Program-made: the position numbers and the translations under genes
From: Verrucomicrobia bacterium Tous-C9LFEB
GTDB lineage: Bacteria; Acidobacteriota; Terriglobia; Terriglobales; Acidobacteriaceae
Assembly: GCA_903970445.1 (NCBI GenBank)
Contig: CAJCIP010000094.1
Span: forward strand, 1 to 60,996
Direction of reading: 5' to 3'
DNA: 60,996 bases
The notes under the pieces: model-generated
The model's database searches: none
Told to the model about the DNA's origin: nothing
Seen by the model: only the letters and a program-made list of their open reading frames with translations
Shown here: positions 42,299 through 50,740 of the stretch, piece by piece
Numbering within the stretch: position 1 is the stretch's first letter
How the letters are laid out: every line of letters begins with the position of its first letter

Positions 42299-45200
42299 AT
42301 GTCTAAATTTTTTATTCGCAGGCCCATTGTGGCCATTGTTATTGCCATTCTCACGACGATCATCGGTGGCGTCGCGATGCTGACGCTTCCGACTGCGCAG
42401 TACCCAGATATTGCGCCGCCTGAAATTCAGATTCAAGCCAACTATGCAGGCGCCGATGCCAAGACGCTGCTGCAGTCTGTGTCCACGCCGCTGGAACAGC
42501 AGATTACCGGCGTCGACAACATGCTGTACATGTACTCGGTGAATGCCAACAATGGGCAATCACAGATCTTCGTTGACTTCGACGTCAAGACAAATCCGGA
42601 CACCGATCAAATCCTGACACAGCTTCGCGTGTCGCAGGCGCAGGCACAGTTGCCGCCTCAGGCCACCGTAGGTGGCATCACCGTGCAGAAGTCGCTGACT
42701 TCACCGCTGATGATTGTGGCGCTCTCGTCCCCAAGCAACAAATACGACGCGACCTTCCTGACAAACTACGCCATCATCAAGCTGCAGGATGAAATCACTC
42801 GTGTGCAAGGCGTGGCTCGCGTGCAGGTGTTCGGCGGACAGTACGCGCTCCGCGTTTGGGTGCAGCCCGACAAACTGGCAAAGCTCGGCGTAACCGCGCC
42901 TGAAGTGATTGCTGCTTTACAGACCCAGAACAATGTAAATCCGGCAGGACAGGTTGGTGGCGATCCCGCGCCTCAGGGGCAGCAATTCACGTACACCGTT
43001 CGCACTGAAGGCCGACTCGTTACGCCGGACGAGTTCGGAAAGATCGTTGTGCGCGCTAACGCCGACGGCTCCGTACTCCACCTGAGCGATGTAGCCCGTA
43101 TCGAGTTAGGAGAGCAGTTCTATTCGCTGAACGGACGCTATAACAAGGCTCCAGCCGGTGTCTTCGGTGTCTATCAGCTTCCCGGCTCGAACGCAGTGCA
43201 GGTCGCGAAGGACGTGAACAAGCGGATGGCTGAGCTCTCGCAGAGCTTTCCGTCGGGACTGAAGTATGACATCCCGCTCGACACCACAAAAGCTGTAACC
43301 GCAGGTCTGCACGAAATTGTCATGACGTTGATTGAAGCGCTGATCCTGGTCGTCGTCGTCGTCTACATCTTCCTGCAGGGTTGGCGCGCGACGCTCATTC
43401 CCTTGCTCGCAGTACCCGTTTCGCTCATCGGTACCTTCATCATTTTTCCGCTGCTTGGTTTTTCCATCAACACGCTGTCTCTATTCGGACTTGTCCTGGC
43501 GATCGGCCTGGTCGTCGACGATGCCATCATCGTGGTTGAAGCGGTAGAGCACCACATCGACGAGGGCATGAGCCCGCAGGACGCGACGATCAAGGCAATG
43601 GAAGAGGTCGGCGGTCCAGTTGTCGCTATCGCACTCATCCTGGCCGCGGTGTTCATTCCGACGGCAGCGATCCCCGGTATCACCGGGCGCCTCTACCAGC
43701 AGTTTGCGATCACCATCGCGATCTCGGTATTGATCTCAGCTTTCAACGCGCTCACGCTCAGCCCCGCGCTTGCTTCCTTGCTGCTAAAGCCAAAGGACAA
43801 AGAGAAGAAACGGGGTCTGCTTGGGCGCTTCTTCGACTTCTTCAACAGATTCTTCGGACGCGCGACCGACAACTACGTTTCAACCTCAAGCGTCCTGCTG
43901 CACAAAGCCGGCTTCTCCATGCTTGCTCTTGTTGCTGTCGGCATCCTCTCTGTGTTCCTGGGTGCACGCCTGCCTACCGGCTTCATTCCGACAGAAGACC
44001 AGGGCTATGCTTTCGTCTCGCTGCAGCTTCCCGACGCATCTTCACTTCAGCGCACGGATGAGGCTGCCCTGAAGGTTTCCGATGCACTCATGAAGACTCC
44101 AGGTATTCGGGGTGTGATCCAGGTAAACGGCTTCAGCCTGCTGACACAAACGCAGAGCACAAACACAGCGTTCTTCTTTGTTGCTTTGAAAGATTGGGAC
44201 GTTCGCAAATCGAAGCAAGAGCAGTTCGGGGCGATCCAGCAGAACATCGCGAAGCAATTGGCAACGAACCCAGATGGTATAGCTTTCAGCTTTCCACCTC
44301 CATCGATTCCTGGTGTGGGCACCTCAGGTGGCGTTACGTTTGTTCTGGAGGATCGCTCAGGCAACGACGATCCCTCCTATCTCACAAAGAATCTTGGCTC
44401 GTTCCTTGCGGGCCTGAAGGGCCGCAAGGAAATCCTAGCTGCCGTTCCGGCGTATCTGCCCGCTGTGCCGCAAATCTACGCATCGGTGGATAAAGACAAG
44501 GTCGTGCAGCAGCAGGTTCAACTCTCCGACGTTTATGCGACCATGCAGACGTTCATGGGCGGTTACCTTGCAAACTACTTCAACCGGTTTGGCCGCCAAT
44601 GGCAGACCTACGTGGAAGCAGAGTCGAACACGCGAAGCAAGATTGAAAACATCAACCAGTTTTACGTGCGCAGCGCCAACGGCGGGCAGGTACCCCTCGC
44701 ATCGCTGGTGAATATCAAGAAGATCAGCGGGCCGGAGTTCATCCTTCGATACAACGAGTACAACGCCGTGCAAATCACGATCGTTGGGGCGCCCGGTTTC
44801 AGTTCCGGTCAGATCATGAAGGCGCTCGAAGGCACGTTCCATCAGACGATGCCGGCAGATATGGGTTTTGATTACGCCGGCATGTCGTATCAAGAACACA
44901 AAGCCGCGCAAGGTCTTCCTTCATGGGTGGTCTTCGCGCTCTCGCTTCTCTTCGTCTTCCTCATTTTGGCGGCACAGTATGAGAGCTGGACGCTCCCATT
45001 TAGCGTGCTCCTAAGCACGCCTGTCGCGATCCTCGGAGCCTATCTTGCGTTGAACATCCGTGCTCTGGAAAACGATGTTTTCGCAACCATCGGTTTAATC
45101 ATGTTGATCGGGCTTTCCGCGAAGAACGCCATTCTTATTGTCGAGTTCGCGAAATCAAATTACGAGAAGGGGGAAAGCATTGCCGACGCTGCGCTGGATG

Positions 45201-45520
45201 CAGCCCGGCTTCGTCTTCGTCCCATCATCATGACGGCGCTTGCGTTCATCTTTGGGTGTTTGCCGCTGTGGTTTGCATCGGGTGCGGGCGGCGTGTCACG
45301 TCAGATTCTCGGCACTGTGGTTGTTGGCGGCATGTTGCTTTCGACCGCGCTCGGCATCCTGTTTGTGCCTGTAACCTTTGCCTTCGTTGAGTACGTCTCG
45401 CACCGCTACACCAAGGGTGGAAAGGGAACAACGATGGACTCCAAGCACGATCTCGATCCTGTCGAACTTGGCAGGCAGGCCGGCCTTAGTCAGCCTGCGA
45501 CACGGGGAGATCACGCATGA
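42299..45520 (+). CDS. RND multidrug efflux pump, HAE1 (AcrB/MexB-like)
   Basis: This predicts 1073 residues. MSKFFIRRPIVAIVIAILTT is the standard start with the first membrane helix. The sequence has two large periplasmic loops and twelve helices. Helix 4 carries the proton-relay pair in GLVVDDAIIVVEAVEHH, and GLSAKNAILIVEFAK in the second half is a family signature. A second duplicated half begins near residue 540. Phe/Gln-rich segments line the porter domain. It exports drugs, detergents, dyes or solvents by proton antiport. The C-terminus is a short polar tail. The outer-membrane factor gene overlaps its stop by four bases (ATGA), so expression is coupled. The operon has no adjacent TetR-type regulator. 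Confidence 0.97.
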   Translation: MSKFFIRRPIVAIVIAILTTIIGGVAMLTLPTAQYPDIAPPEIQIQANYAGADAKTLLQSVSTPLEQQITGVDNMLYMYSVNANNGQSQIFVDFDVKTNPDTDQILTQLRVSQAQAQLPPQATVGGITVQKSLTSPLMIVALSSPSNKYDATFLTNYAIIKLQDEITRVQGVARVQVFGGQYALRVWVQPDKLAKLGVTAPEVIAALQTQNNVNPAGQVGGDPAPQGQQFTYTVRTEGRLVTPDEFGKIVVRANADGSVLHLSDVARIELGEQFYSLNGRYNKAPAGVFGVYQLPGSNAVQVAKDVNKRMAELSQSFPSGLKYDIPLDTTKAVTAGLHEIVMTLIEALILVVVVVYIFLQGWRATLIPLLAVPVSLIGTFIIFPLLGFSINTLSLFGLVLAIGLVVDDAIIVVEAVEHHIDEGMSPQDATIKAMEEVGGPVVAIALILAAVFIPTAAIPGITGRLYQQFAITIAISVLISAFNALTLSPALASLLLKPKDKEKKRGLLGRFFDFFNRFFGRATDNYVSTSSVLLHKAGFSMLALVAVGILSVFLGARLPTGFIPTEDQGYAFVSLQLPDASSLQRTDEAALKVSDALMKTPGIRGVIQVNGFSLLTQTQSTNTAFFFVALKDWDVRKSKQEQFGAIQQNIAKQLATNPDGIAFSFPPPSIPGVGTSGGVTFVLEDRSGNDDPSYLTKNLGSFLAGLKGRKEILAAVPAYLPAVPQIYASVDKDKVVQQQVQLSDVYATMQTFMGGYLANYFNRFGRQWQTYVEAESNTRSKIENINQFYVRSANGGQVPLASLVNIKKISGPEFILRYNEYNAVQITIVGAPGFSSGQIMKALEGTFHQTMPADMGFDYAGMSYQEHKAAQGLPSWVVFALSLLFVFLILAAQYESWTLPFSVLLSTPVAILGAYLALNIRALENDVFATIGLIMLIGLSAKNAILIVEFAKSNYEKGESIADAALDAARLRLRPIIMTALAFIFGCLPLWFASGAGGVSRQILGTVVVGGMLLSTALGILFVPVTFAFVEYVSHRYTKGGKGTTMDSKHDLDPVELGRQAGLSQPATRGDHA

Positions 45521-46935
45521 AAGTTCTCGCGAGAAATACAAATCTGCTGTTGATCGGTGCGACTGTATTGGTACTCTCAGGCTGCAATGTTGGGCCGAAG
45601 TACACACGACCGCAGGTTCCTGCGCCGCCGACTTATCGCGGTGCTGACGATGCAGCTATCTCTAGTGCTGCTAAGGATTCCTTCGGCGATCAGCAGTGGA
45701 GCGCAGTCTTCCGCGAACCCGAGCTCCAGGATCTTATCCGCCAGGCGCTCGCGAATAACTACGACTTGCGCGTCGCAGCCCAGCGTGTCCTCGAAGCGCA
45801 ATCACAAATCCGCATCACGCGCGCCGCCGAGTTTCCAACCATCAGCGCCGGTGGATCGGGTGTCGGAGCCGATCTCCCTGCTAACTCGGGTGTAGACTTT
45901 GGCAGCAATCCGCTTGCTTTCGGTAGCATCAATCTTTCAGCGAGCTGGACACCTGACTTTTGGGGTCTGTACCGCAAGCAAACCGAAGCGGCACGAGATC
46001 AACTGCTTGCACAAACCTGGGCGCAACGCGCCGTACGTATGACCCTTGTCGGTCAGGTGGCCACCTCGTACTTCACACTGCGATCCCTCGATGATCAGCT
46101 AGAGGTCGCGAAGCAGACTCTCAAGGCTCGCCAGGACTCCGTCGACCTGACAAACAAGCTGGAGAAGGGCGGTGCCGCACCGCTTTCTGATGTTCGCCAG
46201 GCAGAGCAGTTACTTTACACAGCCAGCGCGCAGGTTCCGCAGTTGGAACAGCAGATACAACAGCAGGAGAATGCGATGAGCGTCTTGCTTGGTAAGGTGC
46301 CCGGACCTGTTGCGCACACTGACCCCGCAGCGCTTGCGCCGATTCCACAGGACCTGCCGGTCGGGATCCCCTCGCAGCTGCTGGAGCGTCGTCCCGACAT
46401 TCAGGAGGCTGAAGCTCAGCTGAAAGCAGCCAACGCTCAGGTCGGCGTGGCAAAAGCACAGTTCTTTCCGCAGCTTTCGATCAGCGCTTCCGCCGGCTTC
46501 GGAGGCAATAGCTTTGCGAGTCTCGTCGATCCTGCCAGCAGAACGATCTATGGACTCGGTTCTTTGGCTCAACCCATCTTTGAAGGCGGCAAACTTCGTG
46601 GACAGTATGAGCTTTCAAAGCAACAGAAGGAGGAGATGATTCTCGACTACCAGAAGACGATTCTCACTGCCTTTCGCGATGTCTCCAACGCGCTGATCGC
46701 CGTCAATAAGCAGCATGCCACGCGTGGCGAACAGCAAAAACTAGTCGACGCTGCGCAAGATGCAACAAGGCTCGCGCGCATACGCTATCAGGCCGGTTCG
46801 ACCAGCTATTTGGAAGTGCTCACTACAGACACCAACCTCTTCAACGCGCGTCTCAGCCTGATCAACGCGCAGCAGAGCGAGGCTTTATCGCTCGTGCAGT
46901 TGTATCAAGCGTTGGGTGGCGGCTGGCAGCAGTAG
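45517..46935 (+). CDS. RND efflux outer-membrane factor lipoprotein (NodT/OprM-like)
   Basis: This predicts 472 residues. The signal ends in a lipobox (VLSGCNVGPKYTRP), which marks the NodT/OprM type of TolC-like channels. The two similar halves each start with helical tunnel segments (LIRQALANNYDLRVAAQRVLEAQ; LLERRPDIQEAEAQLKAANAQVGVAKAQFFP), the conserved LLERRPDI motif, and paired beta strands such as SINLSASWTPDFWG. The C-terminal YQALGGGWQQ is typical. With the adaptor and pump it completes a tripartite exporter spanning both membranes. The start ATG overlaps the pump stop by four bases. A convergent ligase-like gene begins 57 bases downstream. Confidence 0.95.
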   Translation: MKVLARNTNLLLIGATVLVLSGCNVGPKYTRPQVPAPPTYRGADDAAISSAAKDSFGDQQWSAVFREPELQDLIRQALANNYDLRVAAQRVLEAQSQIRITRAAEFPTISAGGSGVGADLPANSGVDFGSNPLAFGSINLSASWTPDFWGLYRKQTEAARDQLLAQTWAQRAVRMTLVGQVATSYFTLRSLDDQLEVAKQTLKARQDSVDLTNKLEKGGAAPLSDVRQAEQLLYTASAQVPQLEQQIQQQENAMSVLLGKVPGPVAHTDPAALAPIPQDLPVGIPSQLLERRPDIQEAEAQLKAANAQVGVAKAQFFPQLSISASAGFGGNSFASLVDPASRTIYGLGSLAQPIFEGGKLRGQYELSKQQKEEMILDYQKTILTAFRDVSNALIAVNKQHATRGEQQKLVDAAQDATRLARIRYQAGSTSYLEVLTTDTNLFNARLSLINAQQSEALSLVQLYQALGGGWQQ

Positions 46936-46992
46936 ATCGTCCACGCGTCACCTGATCGCTGAATTGGTCCATCTGAATCTCGCCGGTACTTT

Positions 46993-47979
46993 TTACCACT
47001 CGCGTAGAACGGAGCGCGGATGCTTGTCGTCACGTATCCCTAGAAATTTTACATGCCGCAGTTGGTCCGACGTGGTCCAACCGAGAAAGCCAAATTGCGC
47101 GACGAGTTCCGGTCGCACCCAGACGCAGGCACGCAGCTTCTCAGCGATTTGTTCATGTTTATAGGAGGCTACGGCGACCTCCGCAAGGTTCGTGAATGGG
47201 CAATTATGTGAGATCATCCGGCTCATCAAGGCATACACAGCCCGTCGAGTGTCCGGGATAAAGCCATTTCGAACGAGCGCGCAGTGGCGTAGTTGGCCGG
47301 CGCGGTAGTAGCCCACGGCAAGTTCGTCGAAGCCGTAACTTCCGCGCGTGAAGCCGCCGATGACAAATGCCTGCCGCCGGGTCAGGTTCAGTTTCGCCCA
47401 TGCGCCCGTTCGCTGACCTGCCTCGTAGGTGGTGTCCTCCTGCTTCGCGACGATGCCGTCGAGCCGGTTTCGTCGAGCGGAATTCAAAATGTCCGGCGCG
47501 GCCCCCCGAAACGTCTCTGAAAGCTGAACTCCCTCAGACTCGCGCAAAAACGTTTGCAGCATATGGCGCCGTTCTTCAAGCGTCAGGCCGGTGATGTCGC
47601 GGCCGGCGAGTGCAAGCAGATCAAACGGATAGAAGATCAACGGAGCGCGGTTTGAAACAGCGTTCTGCAGCAGTTGATAACTTGGATTGCCTCGTTCATC
47701 CAGGGCCACCAGCACGCCATCGAGCTTTGCCCCAGAGGGAATGGCCGTCGCAAGTTCCGGCAGGAAATGTGCAAAGTGCCTGCTGATGTCCTTGGCATTG
47801 TGTGAAAGGAGCCGCAATCCAGTGGGGTTATGGATCGCCTGCGTACGATACCCCTCGTGCATCACCTCATAGGTCCATCGCGGGCCTTCCGGCAAAGCTG
47901 AAACGGTAACGCACTCCATGGGAGGCGTCCAGCCGAGTTCGGGCAGCGGCTTCGGATTAGTTAGACGCTTGCGACCCAT
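46993..47979 (-). CDS. DNA-ligase-like protein without the catalytic lysine (probable pseudoenzyme)
   Basis: This predicts 328 residues with the architecture of ATP-dependent LigD-type ligases. An N-terminal nucleotidyltransferase part is followed by an OB-fold part ending VWVRPELVAQFGFLGWTTSDQLRHVKFLG. The key positions deviate. Motif I reads YEVMHEGYR, with Met40 where active ligases have the adenylated Lys (YEVKWDGYR). Motif III reads LDGVLVALDERG, with Val89 for the usual Glu. Motif IV DGIVAKQED and motif V WAKLNL keep their lysines. No Ku or polymerase/nuclease domains of LigD are adjacent. It can hardly form the enzyme-AMP intermediate, so it may bind nicked DNA or another nucleotide-modified ligand. 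The frame is intact and the codon use normal, so it is not an obvious pseudogene. Confidence 0.82.
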   Translation of the reverse strand: MGRKRLTNPKPLPELGWTPPMECVTVSALPEGPRWTYEVMHEGYRTQAIHNPTGLRLLSHNAKDISRHFAHFLPELATAIPSGAKLDGVLVALDERGNPSYQLLQNAVSNRAPLIFYPFDLLALAGRDITGLTLEERRHMLQTFLRESEGVQLSETFRGAAPDILNSARRNRLDGIVAKQEDTTYEAGQRTGAWAKLNLTRRQAFVIGGFTRGSYGFDELAVGYYRAGQLRHCALVRNGFIPDTRRAVYALMSRMISHNCPFTNLAEVAVASYKHEQIAEKLRACVWVRPELVAQFGFLGWTTSDQLRHVKFLGIRDDKHPRSVLREW

Positions 47980-48569
47980 CCGAGCAGGTTAGCGCAGAGT
48001 GCCGAAATGAAGCGGAATCATTCACGTATAGATATGGGCGGTCGCTCGAAGTGTCCTGATTGCAAAAGTACGCCACGGAACCTTTTTGCGCTCCTTTGCG
48101 CCCGTTGCGTTCGCCTGAAGGCTCCTGATTGTTTGAGAATGCTCAGCTCTGCCGTGTAGATCGAGCGAGCTGAATGGGAAAAGAAGCCTGATGGCCCAGG
48201 CCGACCATCGGCGCGAAGAAACAATTAGCACGGCTCTTCGATGCAGAGCACTGGAAACAAGCGCTGGATGAAAGGCGAGGATGTGAAGAGTCGCTGATCG
48301 CGCCGGTATCGCGGCACTCTATGCGCTTGCTCTTACCTTCTAGAAGATTCGCGAACATTGGCATCTGGCCTCTGCAATCAACATATGAAATCGCAGGTAA
48401 CCTCCGCCATTCACCAAGGGCAGCATTACCGGTAACCTGCCGCGACGAATGTTACCCCTCCTAGCTCCGTCTTCGGTTTGCGCTTGACGGCGCTTCGCGA
48501 ACAGAAGATGGTTGAAGGAAATCACATTGATCCACGTCTCCTTCGGAGGCGATTTTTGGGGAGCGTTCC
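47980..48569. other. 590-base gap, no convincing gene
   Basis: Short frames occur on the minus strand (for example 48018-48364) but none has a signal peptide, ribosome site or recognisable family. At 48078-48113 a TTTGCGCTCCTTTGCGCCCG-type stretch resembles 2811-2838. GGTAACCT occurs twice near 48400-48440. Just before the downstream secreted-protein gene lies TCCTTCGGAGG, an adequate ribosome site about 20 bases before ATG 48570. Confidence 0.45.
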
Positions 48570-49121
48570 ATGAAGCTGCTGGTGATGTGTTTGTTGGCGG
48601 TGTCCAGTGTTCCAGCCGCGTTCGCTCAAGCCGCAGCGCCTCAACAGCCGCTCAGCTACGTAGTGATGGATAAGCACTGCAAGGAAGTGCATCCCGGTGA
48701 CATTGTCAGTTACGCGCTCACCATTGAAGGCTTGCCAGGCGCGCAGCCGGTCTTTGCTGATCTGCAAATGCGCCCCCTGCACGAATTGCCCCTGCACGGT
48801 AGGGGTCTGCCTGCACCAGACTTCCACAACCTGGGCGGCGGTGGCCTGGCCCAGGTGGATAGCGCCGGACAGAACGTCTACAGCTTCTCCTTCACCGTCC
48901 CAAAGGAGATCTTCAGCGGACGCTACCGTGGCGTCGAGGTGTTGGTGAAGGCCGATGCGCCCATCACAACGGCTGACGCGTCTCGCTACGTCGATATCTC
49001 GCATCATGCGCTTAAGCGCGTTCACTCTTTCTGCCTAACAGTCGTGAGTTCCTACGGAGACCGTGAGCAGCGGCCCGAGGTGACGAACTTTCAGTCCGGC
49101 GGCATTGTCCCAAGACAATAG
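48570..49121 (+). CDS. Secreted protein of unknown function
   Basis: This predicts 183 residues. MKLLVMCLLAVSSVPAAFAQ is a clear signal peptide, so the product is exported. The mature part contains HPGDIVSYALTIEGLPGAQPV and later VYSFSFTVPKEIFSGRYRGVEVLVKAD, alternating hydrophobic-polar strands that suggest an Ig-like or jelly-roll beta domain. Two cysteines (in KHCKE and HSFCLT) could form one disulfide. It has no catalytic motif that I recognise. No close neighbour shares its strand within 150 bases, so it may be a single-gene unit. The function is unknown. Confidence 0.65.
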   Translation: MKLLVMCLLAVSSVPAAFAQAAAPQQPLSYVVMDKHCKEVHPGDIVSYALTIEGLPGAQPVFADLQMRPLHELPLHGRGLPAPDFHNLGGGGLAQVDSAGQNVYSFSFTVPKEIFSGRYRGVEVLVKADAPITTADASRYVDISHHALKRVHSFCLTVVSSYGDREQRPEVTNFQSGGIVPRQ

Positions 49122-49281
49122 ACGGCTCGCGGCGTGAGTGAACCCGGTTTGGTTCCAGTTATCCACGAGAATTTGCGGGTAAGGTCACTAAGCGCTTGAA
49201 CGAGCGCGATTTAGTACGCATACTCTGAGGCAAGCGCAACCGCGTGGTGCGGTTGCTGCAAGCATCAGAGAGACAAGCGCC

Positions 49282-50193
49282 GTGAGTCGATATTGCCGGG
49301 AAGACGTTCTCCGCATCCTCCGCTTGCCCGTCCGCCAGCTTATTGCCTGGGAGCGCGCAGGGCTGATCGCATTCAACGAAAACTACTCCATCCGCGACCT
49401 CGCACAACTACGCAAGCTGCGCGATTTGGCGGCCCTGCGGCTATCTGTGAAGAGTATTCAGCGCTCGGTGGACGCGATGCAGAAGGTCTCGGGTATGGCC
49501 GACCCCCTGTTGCACTCGGTTCCGATGCGCACAGGTGAGAAATTGAAGTTCCGGGAACGCGGCGCACTGGTCGATCCGATGACGCGCCAGATGTCCTTTG
49601 ACTTTGATTCGTCGCCGGCCCGCGGCATGTCCGTCGTTCGTGCCGATGCGGCGCAAAATACTTTACGTCTCGCAAATCGCGCACAGGATCTATTCCAGCG
49701 TGCGGTGCGCCTGGAAGAAACGGCAAACGGTCTCGCAGAGGCGAAGGAGCTATACGAGTCCATTCTGGAGATCCAGCCGAACCACGCGCCCGCGGCAATC
49801 AACCTGGGAACCATTTGCTACAACGAGCGCGATTATGCCGGCGCAGAGTCGATGTACCGGCGAGCCACAGAATCGGACTCGGAATACGCACTCGCATTCT
49901 TCGATCTTGGAAATGTGCTAGACGAACAACAGCGCCTGACCGAAGCAATCGCGGCGTACGAACGCGCGTTGGAGCTGGTGCCTCAATACGCAGACGCGCA
50001 CTACAACCTGGCGCTCGCCTACGAACGCATGCAGGAGCCTAGACGCGCCCTGCGCCACTGGACGGCCTACACTCGTCTGGACTCTTCTGGTCCGTGGGCA
50101 AATCATGCACGCAGCCAAACCAGAAAAATTCTTGGCGCAGAACGTCTGGCCATCGTTTGCCGGCACGGTCGAACGCTAAAGATCGCGGGCTAG
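49282..50193 (+). CDS. MerR-type helix-turn-helix / TPR fusion protein
   Basis: This predicts 303 residues from a GTG start (49282); no upstream ATG fits. The N-terminal 75 residues (YCREDVLRILRLPVRQLIAW then YSIRDLAQLRKLRDLAALRL) look like a MerR-type winged helix with its recognition and dimer helices. The C-terminal part has at least three TPR units (AKELYESILEIQPNHAPAAI; AGAESMYRRATESDSEYALA; AIAAYERALELVPQYADAHY), which bind peptides or partners. There is no small-ligand domain of the classical MerR type. It probably senses a protein partner and acts at DNA. The fusion is stable in acidobacteria as far as I recall, but its regulon is unknown. No obvious target operator lies nearby. Confidence 0.75.
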   Translation: MSRYCREDVLRILRLPVRQLIAWERAGLIAFNENYSIRDLAQLRKLRDLAALRLSVKSIQRSVDAMQKVSGMADPLLHSVPMRTGEKLKFRERGALVDPMTRQMSFDFDSSPARGMSVVRADAAQNTLRLANRAQDLFQRAVRLEETANGLAEAKELYESILEIQPNHAPAAINLGTICYNERDYAGAESMYRRATESDSEYALAFFDLGNVLDEQQRLTEAIAAYERALELVPQYADAHYNLALAYERMQEPRRALRHWTAYTRLDSSGPWANHARSQTRKILGAERLAIVCRHGRTLKIAG

Positions 50194-50231
50194 TGCATCG
50201 TGCTTCGATGCGCATCTTTTTTTTGTTGTTT

Positions 50232-50244
50232 CTCCGCAGCGGAG
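50232..50244 (+). repeat. Short hairpin after the MerR-TPR gene
   Basis: CTCCG-CAG-CGGAG lies 38 bases after the stop, preceded by a T8 run (about 50219-50226) and followed by TGGAGGAATCTGC. It resembles the captured repeat in alaS in layout but has a CAG loop. Confidence 0.35.
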
Positions 50245-50382
50245 TGGAGGAATCTGCTGTCTTGCTGGGCGGCAAAATGCATCTCGCATCACAGTTCATC
50301 GAAGCGGGAACATCGGCGTGGCCGCACACGTATAGTTTCAGGCGGTGAGCCGAACTGGGACCTCACTGCGGAGTCAATCGCC

Positions 50383-50571
50383 ATGAAAGTGCTTCTCTTC
50401 TGCCTGCTGCTGGTTCTTTACTGGCCCGCTGCCGTTGCAGTGCTCGTTCTTTATCCGATTGTCTGGCTCGTGCTGCTCCCGTTGCGGATCGTGGGCATCG
50501 CAGTAGATGGCGTACTCGACATCCTGAAAGCCGTCTTGTTCCTTCCCGGCCGTATCTTGCGCGCGATCTAG
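50383..50571 (+). CDS. Small membrane protein
   Basis: This 62-residue frame starts at ATG 50383 and is almost wholly hydrophobic. Two segments (VLLFCLLLVLYWPAAVAVLV and IVWLVLLPLRIVGIAVDGVL) are separated by only a few residues, with an amphipathic C-terminus (LPGRILRAI). That pattern is typical of small inner-membrane proteins. A longer frame from 50200 lacks protein character, so the short start is preferred. I do not recognise a family. It lies between the MerR-TPR gene and a degenerate repeat and could be in a unit with neither. Confidence 0.55.
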   Translation: MKVLLFCLLLVLYWPAAVAVLVLYPIVWLVLLPLRIVGIAVDGVLDILKAVLFLPGRILRAI

Positions 50572-50588
50572 CTGTTAGGAGAATCGGC

Positions 50589-50650
50589 CGCCATCTCAAC
50601 CGGGCTGATCGAAGCGCTATGCAGTGGAGGGACCTCCGTATTTCTTTGCA
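50589..50650 (+). repeat. Degenerate copy of the 2678 interspersed repeat
   Basis: CCATCTCAACCGGGCTGATC, then GAAGCG, then CAGTGGAGGGACCTCCGT follow the same order as the 2678-2720 element (CATCTCGACCGGAGCGAAGC then GGAGTGGAGAGACCCCCGT). A TTTGC follows both. It fills most of the gap before the OPT gene. Confidence 0.6.
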
Positions 50651-50740
50651 GGATTTCCATCTCAAGCGGTCATTATCTTCACGCTGATACACTCCCATGC
50701 AACATCGCAAAACTTTCGTTGGATTGGGAGACTCCTGTAG

